64,000 nucleotides of DNA from Nitrospirales bacterium (GTDB taxonomy: Bacteria; Nitrospirota; Nitrospiria; Nitrospirales; UBA8639): assembly GCA_031315865.1 (NCBI GenBank), contig JALDRJ010000002.1:1400001-1464000 (forward strand). The letters run 5' to 3'. Below the pieces are notes generated by a model, which made no database searches, had not been told where the DNA came from, and was given only the letters and a program-made list of their open reading frames with translations. Shown here piece after piece: positions 33,424-42,089 of the stretch (position 1 is its first letter; each line of letters opens with the position of its first letter). The position numbers and the translations under genes were made by a program.

Positions 33424-34233
33424 TCAGTCCTTGTGCCACAGACTGATGATCGGGATTTCGGAGCGGGGAAAAAGTGGTTGAAGAGCTTGAGGGGGTTGAA
33501 AACCCTGGAATCCGCTCCGTTGAGCAAATTCACATGCCCAGCCCGCTTCTTCTTTTCCATGGTTCAGCATGAGGAGGAACCCTTGTGCGTTCAGACTCTT
33601 CTCCATCCGCGCGAATAACCGTTGCGGACGATAGACTTTGAGCGGTAATCGCCAGGCGACCAAGGGGTCAGGGATGACGAACGGATAAAAGCAGGTGATC
33701 CCATCCACTGAACCGCCGTACTCGCAGAAGTCCATCACCGTATACGAGGTATTGGGGAGACCACGGATATAGTACTGGGCGTAGTCAAAGCGGCTGTAGA
33801 AGTTGGTATACACCCGATAGCCCTCGATTTCGATCCCTGCGAGCTGCCGGGGACGAAAAAAGGCATGAATGGCTGGAGCGTAGTAAAAGTTCAGTGAGCC
33901 TACATCGACGAGTGATTGATCGGCTTGAGGGCGCCAGTCCAGAATCTGTGTAACCTGATGCAGCATATCCAGATATTCATAGTTGTCCAATGCTGTTGAG
34001 GACTGGAATTGATTTTCAAATTGAACTCCGTATTGGTCTTGAAGCGATTCTATACGTTGGCGTTGCTGGGCCGTCAGTGATTCGGGCAGGGTGTGAACCG
34101 GATCTTCCCGGTATTCTCGACGAATCCATGTGAATCCTCGAGACACTTCATACCAACACCGGTAGTAGGCTGAACGGATGCGCAGGAGTGGGGATATGGG
34201 GGGAACGGTTAAAACTGATGAGGGTTGAGTCAT
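33424..34233 (-). CDS. Methyltransferase-like protein of unknown function
   Basis: 269 residues. SLVDVGSLNFYYAPAIHAFF near 105 looks like SAM motif I; GIEIEGYRVYTNFYSR near 132 the acidic second strand; DGITCFYPFVIPDPLVAWRLP near 178 and FLLMLNHGKEEAGW near 220 follow a Rossmann methyltransferase order. The N-terminal 80 residues have a helical segment. Lies 43 bases upstream of ubiE in the same direction. A SAM-dependent enzyme is likely, substrate unknown. Confidence 0.68.
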   Translation of the reverse strand: MTQPSSVLTVPPISPLLRIRSAYYRCWYEVSRGFTWIRREYREDPVHTLPESLTAQQRQRIESLQDQYGVQFENQFQSSTALDNYEYLDMLHQVTQILDWRPQADQSLVDVGSLNFYYAPAIHAFFRPRQLAGIEIEGYRVYTNFYSRFDYAQYYIRGLPNTSYTVMDFCEYGGSVDGITCFYPFVIPDPLVAWRLPLKVYRPQRLFARMEKSLNAQGFLLMLNHGKEEAGWACEFAQRSGFQGFQPPQALQPLFPRSEIPIISLWHKD

Positions 34234-34389
34234 GCTTGACCGTGTCTATGGAGATCAGTCTGTCGCATTTGTCTGGCGGCTTTTTTCAACAGCCCCTACT
34301 AATTGTATGTCGGTCATCGAGGGATATTCCTGAGTCTGGCCCCAGGAGGCCCCAACAGTATGAAACCGATATCTGTTCAAGACGCGCAC

Positions 34390-34980
34390 TCAGATGTCCA
34401 GGACTATTTTTTTCCTTGATTTCCACATGATCCAACCAATGCTTCCCAGAAGTGCCAAGCTGGCGATCATGAGCCACAGGAGGTTGGTCCAAAAGTCGGA
34501 CCCCTGTGAAGCGGGAGCCGGCTCTTCTTTCTTCTGGTCGATTAAATTGTTGTTGTTCAAGAGAGCGGTCGATTGCAGTTTTTCGGGGTGTGGAAGAAGA
34601 CGAAATGAAAAAAGAGGATGATCGGTGGTTTCAAGCGGGTCAGGTGTAGCCGTATAGGGTCGTCCGAGGGCCGTGAAACGAATTTCGTAAGTCAGGGAAG
34701 AAAGGATTGTACTAAACAGAGCCGAAAACGACGTTTTCGGAAAAACGTTGTGCACAAAACCTTCAGGGGAAGCCGTTGGCGGTGGTGGCGATGTTTGTGT
34801 GATTTCCCGGAAGTGATGGGCCGGTGAAGATTCGGCGGATGGCTGAAGGTCCTGGTCCGTGAGCGACGAATTGATGGGAACGGCGAAAGCCGTTCCTGCC
34901 AGAAGCAGATGACATTCGAGTATGATCACAATAAGCCAACGCATCGGGAATCGAAATGCAAACAATCGTTTGAAGAGCAC
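34390..34980 (-). CDS. Exported, C-terminally membrane-anchored protein of unknown function
   Basis: 196 residues from GTG 34980 (ATG 34944, MRWLIVIILEC, is a good alternative). Signal sequence (WLIVIILECHLLLAG, cleavage near AFA-VP), a proline-rich linker (TQTSPPPPTAS), a short domain (LTYEIRFTALGRPYT) and a single C-terminal helix (FWTNLLWLMIASLALLGSIGWIM) before a basic tail. The topology fits a periplasmic domain anchored by its end. No family recognised. Confidence 0.65.
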   Translation of the reverse strand: MLFKRLFAFRFPMRWLIVIILECHLLLAGTAFAVPINSSLTDQDLQPSAESSPAHHFREITQTSPPPPTASPEGFVHNVFPKTSFSALFSTILSSLTYEIRFTALGRPYTATPDPLETTDHPLFSFRLLPHPEKLQSTALLNNNNLIDQKKEEPAPASQGSDFWTNLLWLMIASLALLGSIGWIMWKSRKKIVLDI

Positions 34981-35112
34981 ATGGAGAATTCAGAGGGGAG
35001 ATAACGCTTAATCGTTCCATAAAACTTCGCCTGAATCAATAGTAAAAATCCCTGCTGAATACATGCAGTGGGTTCGCTAAGAGATCATCGTCTGGCAGAC
35101 ACACGGTGATCG

Positions 35113-36294
35113 TCATGGTGTATACCGGAATGCCCATACCGCGAGGCGCTGTGCATGGAATTGGGGTTTTTCAAAATGCAGGAACACGTCAGCTTTCGAA
35201 TCATACTGCATGAGATAATTCATGCCGAAGAGAGGCGGGCTTTTCACGGGCAATCTGCTCCACTGCTGGTTGTCGCTGTGATAGAGGAATGTGGCGCTGC
35301 TTCCGGATGGATTATCGTACGATGAGGGCCCGTCGTTCGCCAGATATAGGAGAATCTGATGGCGGGTATCGTAGGCGATAGCGGCGCCGTTGGCCGGAAG
35401 TGGCGGGTGCGTGGCATTGATTCGTTTCCATACCACCGACTGCGGGGAATAACTCCACAATTCATGGCTTCTTTGATTGTTCCCCAACGATAAGAATGCC
35501 TTGAGGTATGTGTCGTAGACCAGCCTAAAATGATAGCCGGACAACGCGGAGGCCGAATAGGCGGTCCATTCAGGATGTCGAGGGTCATAGTGATAGGTTT
35601 GCTCGCCGTCGTACGCGATAAAGCGGTGTCCAAGCGAATCCCAGGCGAGTCCACTGGCAAAGAGTTGTGGCGTCGAGATGTCAAGGCGTTCCCATGCCCG
35701 GGTATCTGGATCATATTTCCAGGTAGCAGGTTGGAGAGACTGAGCGGCAGTGGGATTTTTTGTGGTCAGACGGAAGGCTAGTGTGGCATGTCTCGGCGAA
35801 CCGACGAGCAGCAGCGTGCGGTTTTTCCGGTCATAATCCCATCCGTCAAAGGCATGCATGGCCCATGGGCGATTCGTGGCTGTCACGGCATGTCCCTGTG
35901 AGGTGATGCGATAGCCGGTCAGCGGGTCAGCTTGGTAATCTTTCGTCCAACTCAGGTCTGTGAGCAGAAGTCGATAGACGCTGTTGTCATAGTCCTCTTC
36001 ATGCGTATCTGCGCCGAAGAAAAAGACGGTGCGTCTATCGGAGGCCATCGCGGAAGCGCCGTGGAACACTTTTGGCGCTGGAGTCAGGCATGTCGATAAT
36101 CTGACCCATTGATTGGGAGTGAGTGTTCCCCAGTCGAATGTCTTGCATCGTTTAGCCGGTTCAGCGGAACGTCCAACCGTGGGGAAAGAGAAGAGCAGTC
36201 CCGCCAGTACGCAAAGCCAGTACGCAAGAAGGAACATCATAGTTTGTCCTGCGGAATGTCTTGTGTGCGACGACATGTTGCCAGTGTAATACAT
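35113..36294 (-). CDS. Exported Kelch/beta-propeller-like protein
   Basis: 393 residues from ATG 36294 (ATG 36276 or 36240 are also possible; the frame is open to 36531 over the divergent TlpA gene). Signal peptide MMFLLAYWLCVLAGLLFSF, cleavage near GRS-AE. The mature part has six to seven repeats with W-x-Y/x-D-P-D-T-R-x-W-E-R-L type strands (WKYDPDTRAWERLDI, TYHYDPRHPEWTAYSA, LWSYSPQSVVWKRINA, FLYHSDNQQWSRLPV), a Kelch-like beta-propeller. Ligand unknown. Confidence 0.7.
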   Translation of the reverse strand: MYYTGNMSSHTRHSAGQTMMFLLAYWLCVLAGLLFSFPTVGRSAEPAKRCKTFDWGTLTPNQWVRLSTCLTPAPKVFHGASAMASDRRTVFFFGADTHEEDYDNSVYRLLLTDLSWTKDYQADPLTGYRITSQGHAVTATNRPWAMHAFDGWDYDRKNRTLLLVGSPRHATLAFRLTTKNPTAAQSLQPATWKYDPDTRAWERLDISTPQLFASGLAWDSLGHRFIAYDGEQTYHYDPRHPEWTAYSASALSGYHFRLVYDTYLKAFLSLGNNQRSHELWSYSPQSVVWKRINATHPPLPANGAAIAYDTRHQILLYLANDGPSSYDNPSGSSATFLYHSDNQQWSRLPVKSPPLFGMNYLMQYDSKADVFLHFEKPQFHAQRLAVWAFRYTP

Positions 36295-36417
36295 CGTGCA
36301 TTGCTGAGACTCCTGTTTTATGGAGATGGTCGCATTGTTGGATATCGGACAAGGAAATTCAAGGATGGTCATGTATTTGGCAATTTGGCGATGATTACGA
36401 GAGAGAAGGAGTAGACA

Positions 36418-36963
36418 ATGAGTACTCGCAGTGTCATCGTGACCGGAATGTGCCTCGTTAGTCTCATTCTCATGTTCGGAGGAATATGGAGCGGTGCCTA
36501 CCCCACTGCTCAGGCAGGAGTAGGCATTCAAGCTCCGGAGATCACGAGCGAGGTGTGGCTGAACTCACAACCCCTGAAACTCTCGGATCTCCGGGGGAAG
36601 GTCGTGATGGTGGAGTTTTGGACGTTCGGGTGTTGGAACTGTCGAAATATCGAACCATATGTGAAGGCCTGGCATGAAAAATATGCTGAAGAAGGATTGG
36701 TCGTGATCGCTGTGCACTCACCGGAGTTTCAATACGAGCATGATGTGAATCGCGTCAAAGAGTATATTCACGATAAACGACTGGCTTATGCCGTGCCGAT
36801 TGATAACGACTTTAAAACCTGGCGGCAGTATCGGAACCGGTACTGGCCGACGCTGTATTTAATCGATAAACAGGGCGTCATTCGGTACATCAAGATCGGT
36901 GAAGGGGACTATGAGAAGACAGAGAATGAAATTCGACGTCTTTTAGCCGAACGCTCGTCATAA
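36418..36963 (+). CDS. TlpA/ResA-like exported thioredoxin-domain protein
   Basis: 181 residues; signal peptide (VIVTGMCLVSLILMFGGIW, cleavage near AQA-GV, residue 33). Thioredoxin fold with VVMVEFWTFGCWNCRNIEPYV (C72-WN-C75) and YWPTLYLIDKQGVIRY carrying the cis-proline. Extended insertion EFQYEHDVNRVKEYIHD as in DipZ/TlpA-type reductases. Periplasmic disulfide reductase or thiol transfer. ATG 36418 has GAGAAGGAG at the proper distance. Confidence 0.9.
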   Translation: MSTRSVIVTGMCLVSLILMFGGIWSGAYPTAQAGVGIQAPEITSEVWLNSQPLKLSDLRGKVVMVEFWTFGCWNCRNIEPYVKAWHEKYAEEGLVVIAVHSPEFQYEHDVNRVKEYIHDKRLAYAVPIDNDFKTWRQYRNRYWPTLYLIDKQGVIRYIKIGEGDYEKTENEIRRLLAERSS

Positions 36964-36972
36964 AAAACGGCA

Positions 36973-37590
36973 TCAGGGATTTCTTCGCGGGATCACTATG
37001 CCTTCATCGCCGCCGAGCATTTCTCCTTTTCCCTGGAGGTACCATTGCCCCACGAGAGCGGCGGTCACGGCGTCGAGTTCGTCACCCGTGGCCTTCTTGG
37101 TTAACCCCTTGATGCCGAATTTCTTGAGCCCCTGGAAGAGTCCTGTCAGATCTTGATGCTGACGGGGAATTTCCCAAATATCCTGGGCCGCTCCCGGGTA
37201 ACATTCGACCGCTCGATAGCCCATGGCTTCGAGTTGTTTCTTCAGACGCAGCCCCCGCTCTGTCAGCATCCGCATCGGCCCGAGCGTGATCGGGAAAAAT
37301 CTGATTCCGAGACGCTGTAACTCACGGTCACATTCACGGAGATGTTCACCATTGCGGTCGTGGATCGTTGTTCGGCCCCTGGGTAGGCTTAGCGGAGCGT
37401 CTATCGGCACGAGGTCGGGCTTGGCCTGGTCTACGAATTCCAGAATGCGCTGATCGTCATACGCGACTTCAGAAAGTGCCGTCATTCCCCGAAGTGTACA
37501 TAGACCCGTCGGGCGGCGAGGAGAGCCTGCCAGGTCTACTCCAACGATGACGATTGTTTGACGTGCAGACATCGCACCATAGTCTAGCAT
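36973..37590 (-). CDS. DUF429 protein (predicted RNase H-fold nuclease)
   Basis: 205 residues from ATG 37590 with GAGGGG nine bases upstream; ATG 37572 (MSARQTI) is an alternative. VIVGVDLAGSPRRPTGLC near 14 carries the first acidic residue of the RNase H-like fold; VPIDAPLSLPRGRTTIH near 63, YRAVECYPGAAQDIW near 125 and TGDELDAVTAALVGQWYL near 170 are typical DUF429 elements. Converges with the TlpA-like gene, 10 bases apart. Role unknown. Confidence 0.85.
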   Translation of the reverse strand: MLDYGAMSARQTIVIVGVDLAGSPRRPTGLCTLRGMTALSEVAYDDQRILEFVDQAKPDLVPIDAPLSLPRGRTTIHDRNGEHLRECDRELQRLGIRFFPITLGPMRMLTERGLRLKKQLEAMGYRAVECYPGAAQDIWEIPRQHQDLTGLFQGLKKFGIKGLTKKATGDELDAVTAALVGQWYLQGKGEMLGGDEGIVIPRRNP

Positions 37591-37719
37591 GATGGAATGC
37601 CCCTCTTCGAAAGGACTGAGCCCTGCTCCATGGGCATGAATATGGTACATTCCCAAAAGAACAGTATTGAATAAGTGATGTGAAACGGCTAGGGGACTAA
37701 GAATTGAGACGCATGTAGC

Positions 37720-38418
37720 ATGCTCGTCATCATCAGATTCATAACCTTGTTGATCGCCATGGTCTTCATCGGAGGGCTATGGGCAGATAAGGGATATTCG
37801 GCGACGGACCATGATGGCCAGCTCTGGTTCCCGATCTACAATCGCGTGCATTTACCGAACAGTTTTCTCGGGTGGATCGAGGTGAATCCCAGGTTTGGGC
37901 ACAACATATCGGAAATCGATCAACTGCTGCTTCGTCCAGCGTTGGGCTATCAGATTTCACCCTCGTTTTCCATCTGGCAAGGCTATGCATGGGTGACGAA
38001 CTATGAACCTCGATTCCTGGATGAACACCGGTTGTACCAACAGTTGAGCTTTCGCCAGGCCTGGACGGGGTTCCGCATGTCTAGCCGAACCCGATTTGAA
38101 GAGCGGTTTATTCGGGACGCAAGGGGAACGGCGCTTCGTGCGCGAGAAATGATTCGCGGGGACATTCCCTTTGGGGCCAGTACAGGTTGGGGACTCGTGA
38201 TTTACGATGAAATCTTCGTCAACCTGAACACGCTCCAGGGAGGACCGAAATCCGGGTTCGATCAGAATCGGGTCTTCATCGGCGTCAGCCGCCGATGGAC
38301 GAACTTTCTGAGCATGGATGTCGGATACCAGAATCAGGCTATCAACAGAAGACGGGGCCCGAATTCAATGAATCACATCATCCTGGCTCAGTGGTTTATC
38401 GACTGGGGAAAGAACTAA
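37720..38418 (+). CDS. DUF2490 outer-membrane beta-barrel protein
   Basis: 232 residues; signal peptide (FITLLIAMVFIGGLWA, cleavage near YSA-TD, residue 28). The domain begins QLWFPIYNRVHLPNSFLGWIEVNPRFG and shows alternating strands with aromatic ends (FSIWQGYAWVTNYEPRF, GWGLVIYDEIFVNLNT, MNHIILAQWFIDW), as in DUF2490 barrels. Terminal W-F-I-D-W resembles an outer-membrane insertion strand. Function unknown. Confidence 0.85.
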   Translation: MLVIIRFITLLIAMVFIGGLWADKGYSATDHDGQLWFPIYNRVHLPNSFLGWIEVNPRFGHNISEIDQLLLRPALGYQISPSFSIWQGYAWVTNYEPRFLDEHRLYQQLSFRQAWTGFRMSSRTRFEERFIRDARGTALRAREMIRGDIPFGASTGWGLVIYDEIFVNLNTLQGGPKSGFDQNRVFIGVSRRWTNFLSMDVGYQNQAINRRRGPNSMNHIILAQWFIDWGKN

Positions 38419-38483
38419 GCCATTGTCCGTGAGGCATTTGCTCTTGAGCGCGCACTCAGATGGCATGAAACGTCTAGGCCGGT

Positions 38484-39458
38484 CTAGCGCCATTGCCAGC
38501 TTTTGGGAAGGAAGGTATAGAGTTCGAGCATCAGGCGGGCGCCGTAGGTTGGGCCGAAATCTTTATTGTTGAGTTGATCGTTCCATGTCTCGATCGTAAT
38601 GGGATGAAACCGTATGGCCACCGAATAAAAACGTTCTTCTAAAGAATCCCCGAACACATCCAAGAATATTCCGGAATCGATCGTCACGCCGAATTCAACT
38701 TCAAATTTTGGAAACCCGTCAGGCCTGAACCACCCATAACTGAGGGAACCTTGGGCGATGTGCGACTCGGACGCCAGCGCTCGAAAGGCCGCACCTTCCC
38801 ATATTCTTGAATACCGGTAGATTCCAGAGAGCTTTAAAGGTCCAAAGACCGAGACCCACCAAGGCTGCTCTTTGTCAGACTTTTCATAGAATGTCTCCAC
38901 GATGGACCAGCGGCGAAACCCAATCCGTCCGAAGACCTCATGGTACAAACTGCCGGAAGTCACCCCTAATCCGGCAAATCCGAGCCGTTCATGCGACGCG
39001 ATCGAGAGCCACCGATTGAGTGAACCCGTTATCATGAAATCCGTTTGCCGCCGCTTCTCACCGACCGGAACTTTGGGAATCCCCTTGAGCCCTTCGTGGA
39101 CAACCTCGTTCTGAAGGTATCGGGTCGGTTGATCTCGAGTCGGCCCTGCCCCAACCGTCAGGTTTGTGCTCCAGTTTTTCAATGTCGTGAAATGTTCGGT
39201 CCAGCTCAAGGTAATCTGATTCAGCCCGATCGTTTCATGGATGCCATTGAATCGTTCGCCTTCTCCGTTAAATTCCGTAAAGCGATTGAGGGTGAGTCCT
39301 AATTGAAGGATTGGATATTGATCAGGATAAGCGAGTGCGCCCCAGTGGATTTCCGGAGCGGGAGTTTCCGCGTAAGCCCTGCCATGCAAGAAAACGACGA
39401 GGACTAGTAGAAGGGAGAAAGAGAGCAGCGGCACTGGATGTCGGAAATAGGCATTCAT
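38484..39458 (-). CDS. Exported beta-barrel-like protein of unknown function
   Basis: 324 residues; signal peptide (LLSFSLLLVLVVFLHG, cleavage near AYA-ET). Mature part is rich in amphipathic strands (YPILQLGLTLNRFTEFNG, GSLYHEVFGRIGFRRWSIVE, ARLMLELYTFLP) and ends in aromatic SWQWR, suggesting an outer-membrane barrel. Start ATG 39458. Its promoter region (39459-39698) contains a run of ten G at 39550-39559. Confidence 0.7.
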   Translation of the reverse strand: MNAYFRHPVPLLSFSLLLVLVVFLHGRAYAETPAPEIHWGALAYPDQYPILQLGLTLNRFTEFNGEGERFNGIHETIGLNQITLSWTEHFTTLKNWSTNLTVGAGPTRDQPTRYLQNEVVHEGLKGIPKVPVGEKRRQTDFMITGSLNRWLSIASHERLGFAGLGVTSGSLYHEVFGRIGFRRWSIVETFYEKSDKEQPWWVSVFGPLKLSGIYRYSRIWEGAAFRALASESHIAQGSLSYGWFRPDGFPKFEVEFGVTIDSGIFLDVFGDSLEERFYSVAIRFHPITIETWNDQLNNKDFGPTYGARLMLELYTFLPKSWQWR

Positions 39459-39549
39459 GTTTGTGGACCTCCCGAATCGTAGGTGCCGACAGACTTCACT
39501 GAGTATTCATTCGTGTTTGGAATGGGTTTGAGGCATGTCTTATACCAGA

Positions 39550-39559
39550 GGGGGGGGGG
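39550..39559 (+). repeat. Homopolymer tract of ten G in a divergent intergenic region
   Basis: Ten consecutive G on the plus strand, about 92 bases upstream of the outer-membrane-like gene (minus) and 140 upstream of the AsmA-like gene (plus). Such tracts slip during replication and can vary promoter spacing. Confidence 0.75.
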
Positions 39560-39698
39560 CATCATGTGATGATGAAAAATCGGTAAAGACTTAACCTCTA
39601 TTACAACATATAATCGTTTTCAGTAAAGATTGTCGAGGCAAAATGTTTTAAAAATAGTTCTATGTCCTATTCTCTGCACGAAATCCCAATGGGGAAGC

Positions 39699-40487
39699 TT
39701 GAAAATCCTGTTTAAAATTAGCGGTTTTTTCCTGATCCTGGTTGGAGCCGTCGTCCTGCTCCTTACCTTGTTTCTCAATGATATGATCAAGGCAGGAATC
39801 GAAAGACTTGGCCCGGAGCTGACAGGTACACCCGTCACGTTGACGCAAACCAATCTGTCCGTGTTCTCTGGTCAGGGACAATTGGAGGGATTGACGATCG
39901 GCAATCCGAGCGGATACGAGACTGGGCATGCGTTAAAGGTGGGAAACATTCAGGTCGCGCTTTCTCTTTCTTCCATGCTTTCAGGCACGCTTCTCATTGA
40001 AGAAATTCTGATTGAGAGTCCGGAAATTGTGGTTGAGGGCGGTCTGACACAGAATAATTTACAGCAAATTCAGGAACGTGTTGAAGCGTACGCTTCTTCG
40101 AATCACGAGGGCGATCAGCCTGATGAAGAGACAACCGTCAACGAAGCAAAAGTGAAAATCGAACATCTTCGCATTCACGATGCTCGAGTCCAACTGGCTT
40201 TGAGTCTGCTCGATGGAAATGGTCCAACGATTTCCCTGCCGGATATTCATCTTCGGGATATCGGGAAAAAGACCGATGGAACGACCTGGCAGGACGTGAC
40301 GGAGCAGCTTCTGGATGCCATACAGTCATCGGTACTTCAGGTCATCCCGAAAGCCGGAAAACATATAGAGCGTGGAATACAAAAGATGACGGAATCGGTG
40401 CAAGATCTTGGCGTTGTCTCGAAAGATGCCGTGTCAGAAGTCTTTCAGGGTATCGGGGAATTGTTGCAACCTCAGAGAGGCCGGTGA
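39699..40487 (+). CDS. AsmA-like membrane-anchored periplasmic protein
   Basis: 262 residues from TTG 39699 (GGGGAAG just upstream gives weak support); no better start exists, since the rest of the frame upstream to 39630 lacks a signal. MKILFKISGFFLILVGAVVLLLTLF is a signal anchor; then GIERLGPELTGTPVTLTQTNLSVFSGQGQLEGLTIGNPSGY near 32, the classical AsmA-type opening, and LLIEEILIESPEIVVEGG near 105. The end is helical (HIERGIQKMTESVQDL). AsmA-like proteins bridge the membranes for lipid traffic; this one is much shorter than AsmA and covers only the N-terminal domain. Confidence 0.82.
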   Translation: MKILFKISGFFLILVGAVVLLLTLFLNDMIKAGIERLGPELTGTPVTLTQTNLSVFSGQGQLEGLTIGNPSGYETGHALKVGNIQVALSLSSMLSGTLLIEEILIESPEIVVEGGLTQNNLQQIQERVEAYASSNHEGDQPDEETTVNEAKVKIEHLRIHDARVQLALSLLDGNGPTISLPDIHLRDIGKKTDGTTWQDVTEQLLDAIQSSVLQVIPKAGKHIERGIQKMTESVQDLGVVSKDAVSEVFQGIGELLQPQRGR

Positions 40488-40554
40488 TTCAGATCATGAA
40501 GAACGAGATCATCCTGACTGGAAAGAGACGGAGATTGAGAGGTTCCGGAATGTA

Positions 40555-40944
40555 CTAAGATTGGGTGGCTTCATCAACGGTGTGGACGAGCTCTCGAAAG
40601 TTACAAGGTTTATCGACGATTGCATAGGCTCCAAGCTCCATCGCTTTCTGCTTGTCTTTTAGTTTCAACACACCGCTGAGCATGATCACAGGCGGAGCCT
40701 TCCCATTCTGGTTTTCATTAAGGCGTTCGAGCAAACGCATTCCACTCATAATTGGCATGTGATAGTCGGCGATGATGAGATCTGCATGGTTTTCTTCCAG
40801 CCAGGCGAGACCAGCGGCCCCATTTTCCGATTCTGCACATTCATACCCGGCAGATTCCAGTGCCGCTCTCACAGTTCTGCGTACGGCCGGTTCATCATCG
40901 ACGATCAGAATACATTTTTTTCGCTGTTCCGTAGGTCGAACCAT
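40555..40944 (-). CDS. CheY-like single-domain response regulator
   Basis: 129 residues: receiver domain only. Acidic pocket D16-D17 (LIVDDEPAVRR), phospho-acceptor D60 (LIIADYHMP), S in VIMLSGV (Thr/Ser switch) and K in IVDKP. No output domain, so it acts by protein contact. No adjacent kinase. Convergent with the AsmA-like gene. Confidence 0.92.
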   Translation of the reverse strand: MVRPTEQRKKCILIVDDEPAVRRTVRAALESAGYECAESENGAAGLAWLEENHADLIIADYHMPIMSGMRLLERLNENQNGKAPPVIMLSGVLKLKDKQKAMELGAYAIVDKPCNFRELVHTVDEATQS

Positions 40945-41252
40945 TTCACGCTTTCGTCAAAGTTTCCGACACTATGAGTTTTCATGCAGCGTGAAGGTAA
41001 ATATACTTTATTTTTCATGTGCTTGGCTATCATAAACTACGTGTTCGTACTTGGGAAATGATATGGAACTAGATTTTGTATCTCGAGCAAAGCATGACAC
41101 AATGCCTAATTATTGAGCAACCTGCTTAATTGGTTCATCTGCTTGAGGCCTGATGAGTTCAATTCACTTTTCTCACAGACTTGTCCACAGAATTAGGGGA
41201 TTCATGTGACGGAGGAGCGAGAGAAGCCGAATACCTGAGATCCACGGGGAAG
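40945..41252. other. Divergent intergenic region
   Basis: 308 bases between the CheY-like gene and the lipoprotein gene. AT-rich around 40990-41040. No supported gene, no strong repeat. Confidence 0.45.
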
Positions 41253-41531
41253 ATGACAGTTATGAGCAGCCTATCCTGGAAACATTTGACGTTCGTCTTG
41301 GTGGGGATATGGTGCGCTGGCTGTGCCAGTGTGGACTATGGACTCTACAAACCTGGAGGCACTGAGGAAGAATTTAATCGTGATGCGTCGGAATGTCGAA
41401 GGAGTGTCGGCCTGGGAGAAGGTAGATACAATCCCTCGCAGATGCTCGCATTTGTTATCCCCCGTTATAAGGAAGAGCTACGCTCTTGTCTTCACGAGAA
41501 AGGATGGAAGCTGAGACCTGATGCCGTATAG
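41253..41531 (+). CDS. Small lipoprotein of unknown function
   Basis: 92 residues from ATG 41253 (ATG 41262 also possible). Hydrophobic FVLVGIWCAGC forms a lipobox-like end with the acylated Cys in GC-ASV (residue 24). After it YGLYKPGGTEEEFNRDASECRRSVG and SCLHEKGWKL, a pattern seen in short outer-membrane lipoproteins with a disulfide pair. Function unknown. Confidence 0.75.
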   Translation: MTVMSSLSWKHLTFVLVGIWCAGCASVDYGLYKPGGTEEEFNRDASECRRSVGLGEGRYNPSQMLAFVIPRYKEELRSCLHEKGWKLRPDAV

Positions 41532-41573
41532 CGCGCGCCATGTTTTCGTCCCGAAATTTTCAACATTCCAGGG

Positions 41574-42089
41574 TCAATGCAAGCCCATGGGCATTGCCCC
41601 GCTCGCGTTTTCATAGATCTGATATGGAACGATATCGCACGGGGATCCATCGCCTTGCCGGTCGATCCACATGTCAAATTCTCCATCCTGATCATCGTCT
41701 TCCCAGTATAAAAGAGGAAATTCTTTTGTCTCGACGACGGAGTTCCAATGTTCATTGTATTCGGAAATCAGAATCTGGCGGGCGGTCTTGTAATCGATCA
41801 CACCGTCTTGTTGTCGGGAATAGGAGCGAGTATACAAGCCGGTGATAATGTTGACATCTTCGTTCACTAGATACTCTTCCAGGGGTTCGGGGGAGAGTGT
41901 CTTTGTCGTCAGAGACCAATTGGTCTGGCCTGATGCGCGGACCCACTGGCATTGGGTCTGCCGATCGAAGGAATTCTCCGGTCCAGCACGTGCTAACTGA
42001 AGGGTTGGGAAGATCGCCAATATGCAAGCGCCCAAGAATACAGTCAGGAATTTCTCGAATGGTTTGGTATGTAAGCGAAGCGACATCAT
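41574..42089 (-). CDS. Exported protein of unknown function
   Basis: 171 residues from ATG 42089, preceded by AAGGAGA at the right distance; the frame is open to 42221 but without a ribosome site. Signal peptide (FLTVFLGACILAIFPTLQ, cleavage near ARA-GP). The C-terminal part (YWEDDDQDGEFDMWIDRQGDG) holds a DxDxDGEFD-like loop that resembles calcium-binding loops or thrombospondin-type-3 repeats. No family recognised. Confidence 0.72.
   Translation of the reverse strand: MMSLRLHTKPFEKFLTVFLGACILAIFPTLQLARAGPENSFDRQTQCQWVRASGQTNWSLTTKTLSPEPLEEYLVNEDVNIITGLYTRSYSRQQDGVIDYKTARQILISEYNEHWNSVVETKEFPLLYWEDDDQDGEFDMWIDRQGDGSPCDIVPYQIYENASGAMPMGLH

Noticed and set aside
36161-36352. 63-codon frame overlapping the start of the Kelch-like gene, with AGGAG eight bases before one ATG
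   Set aside because: Out of frame with the Kelch-like gene and overlapping its signal peptide; Cys/His content looks like a frame shadow.
34383-38462. 14-base sequence CGCGCACTCAGATG present at 34383-34396 and 38449-38462
   Set aside because: Several 14-mer matches are expected by chance in 64 kb counting both strands; flanks do not match.
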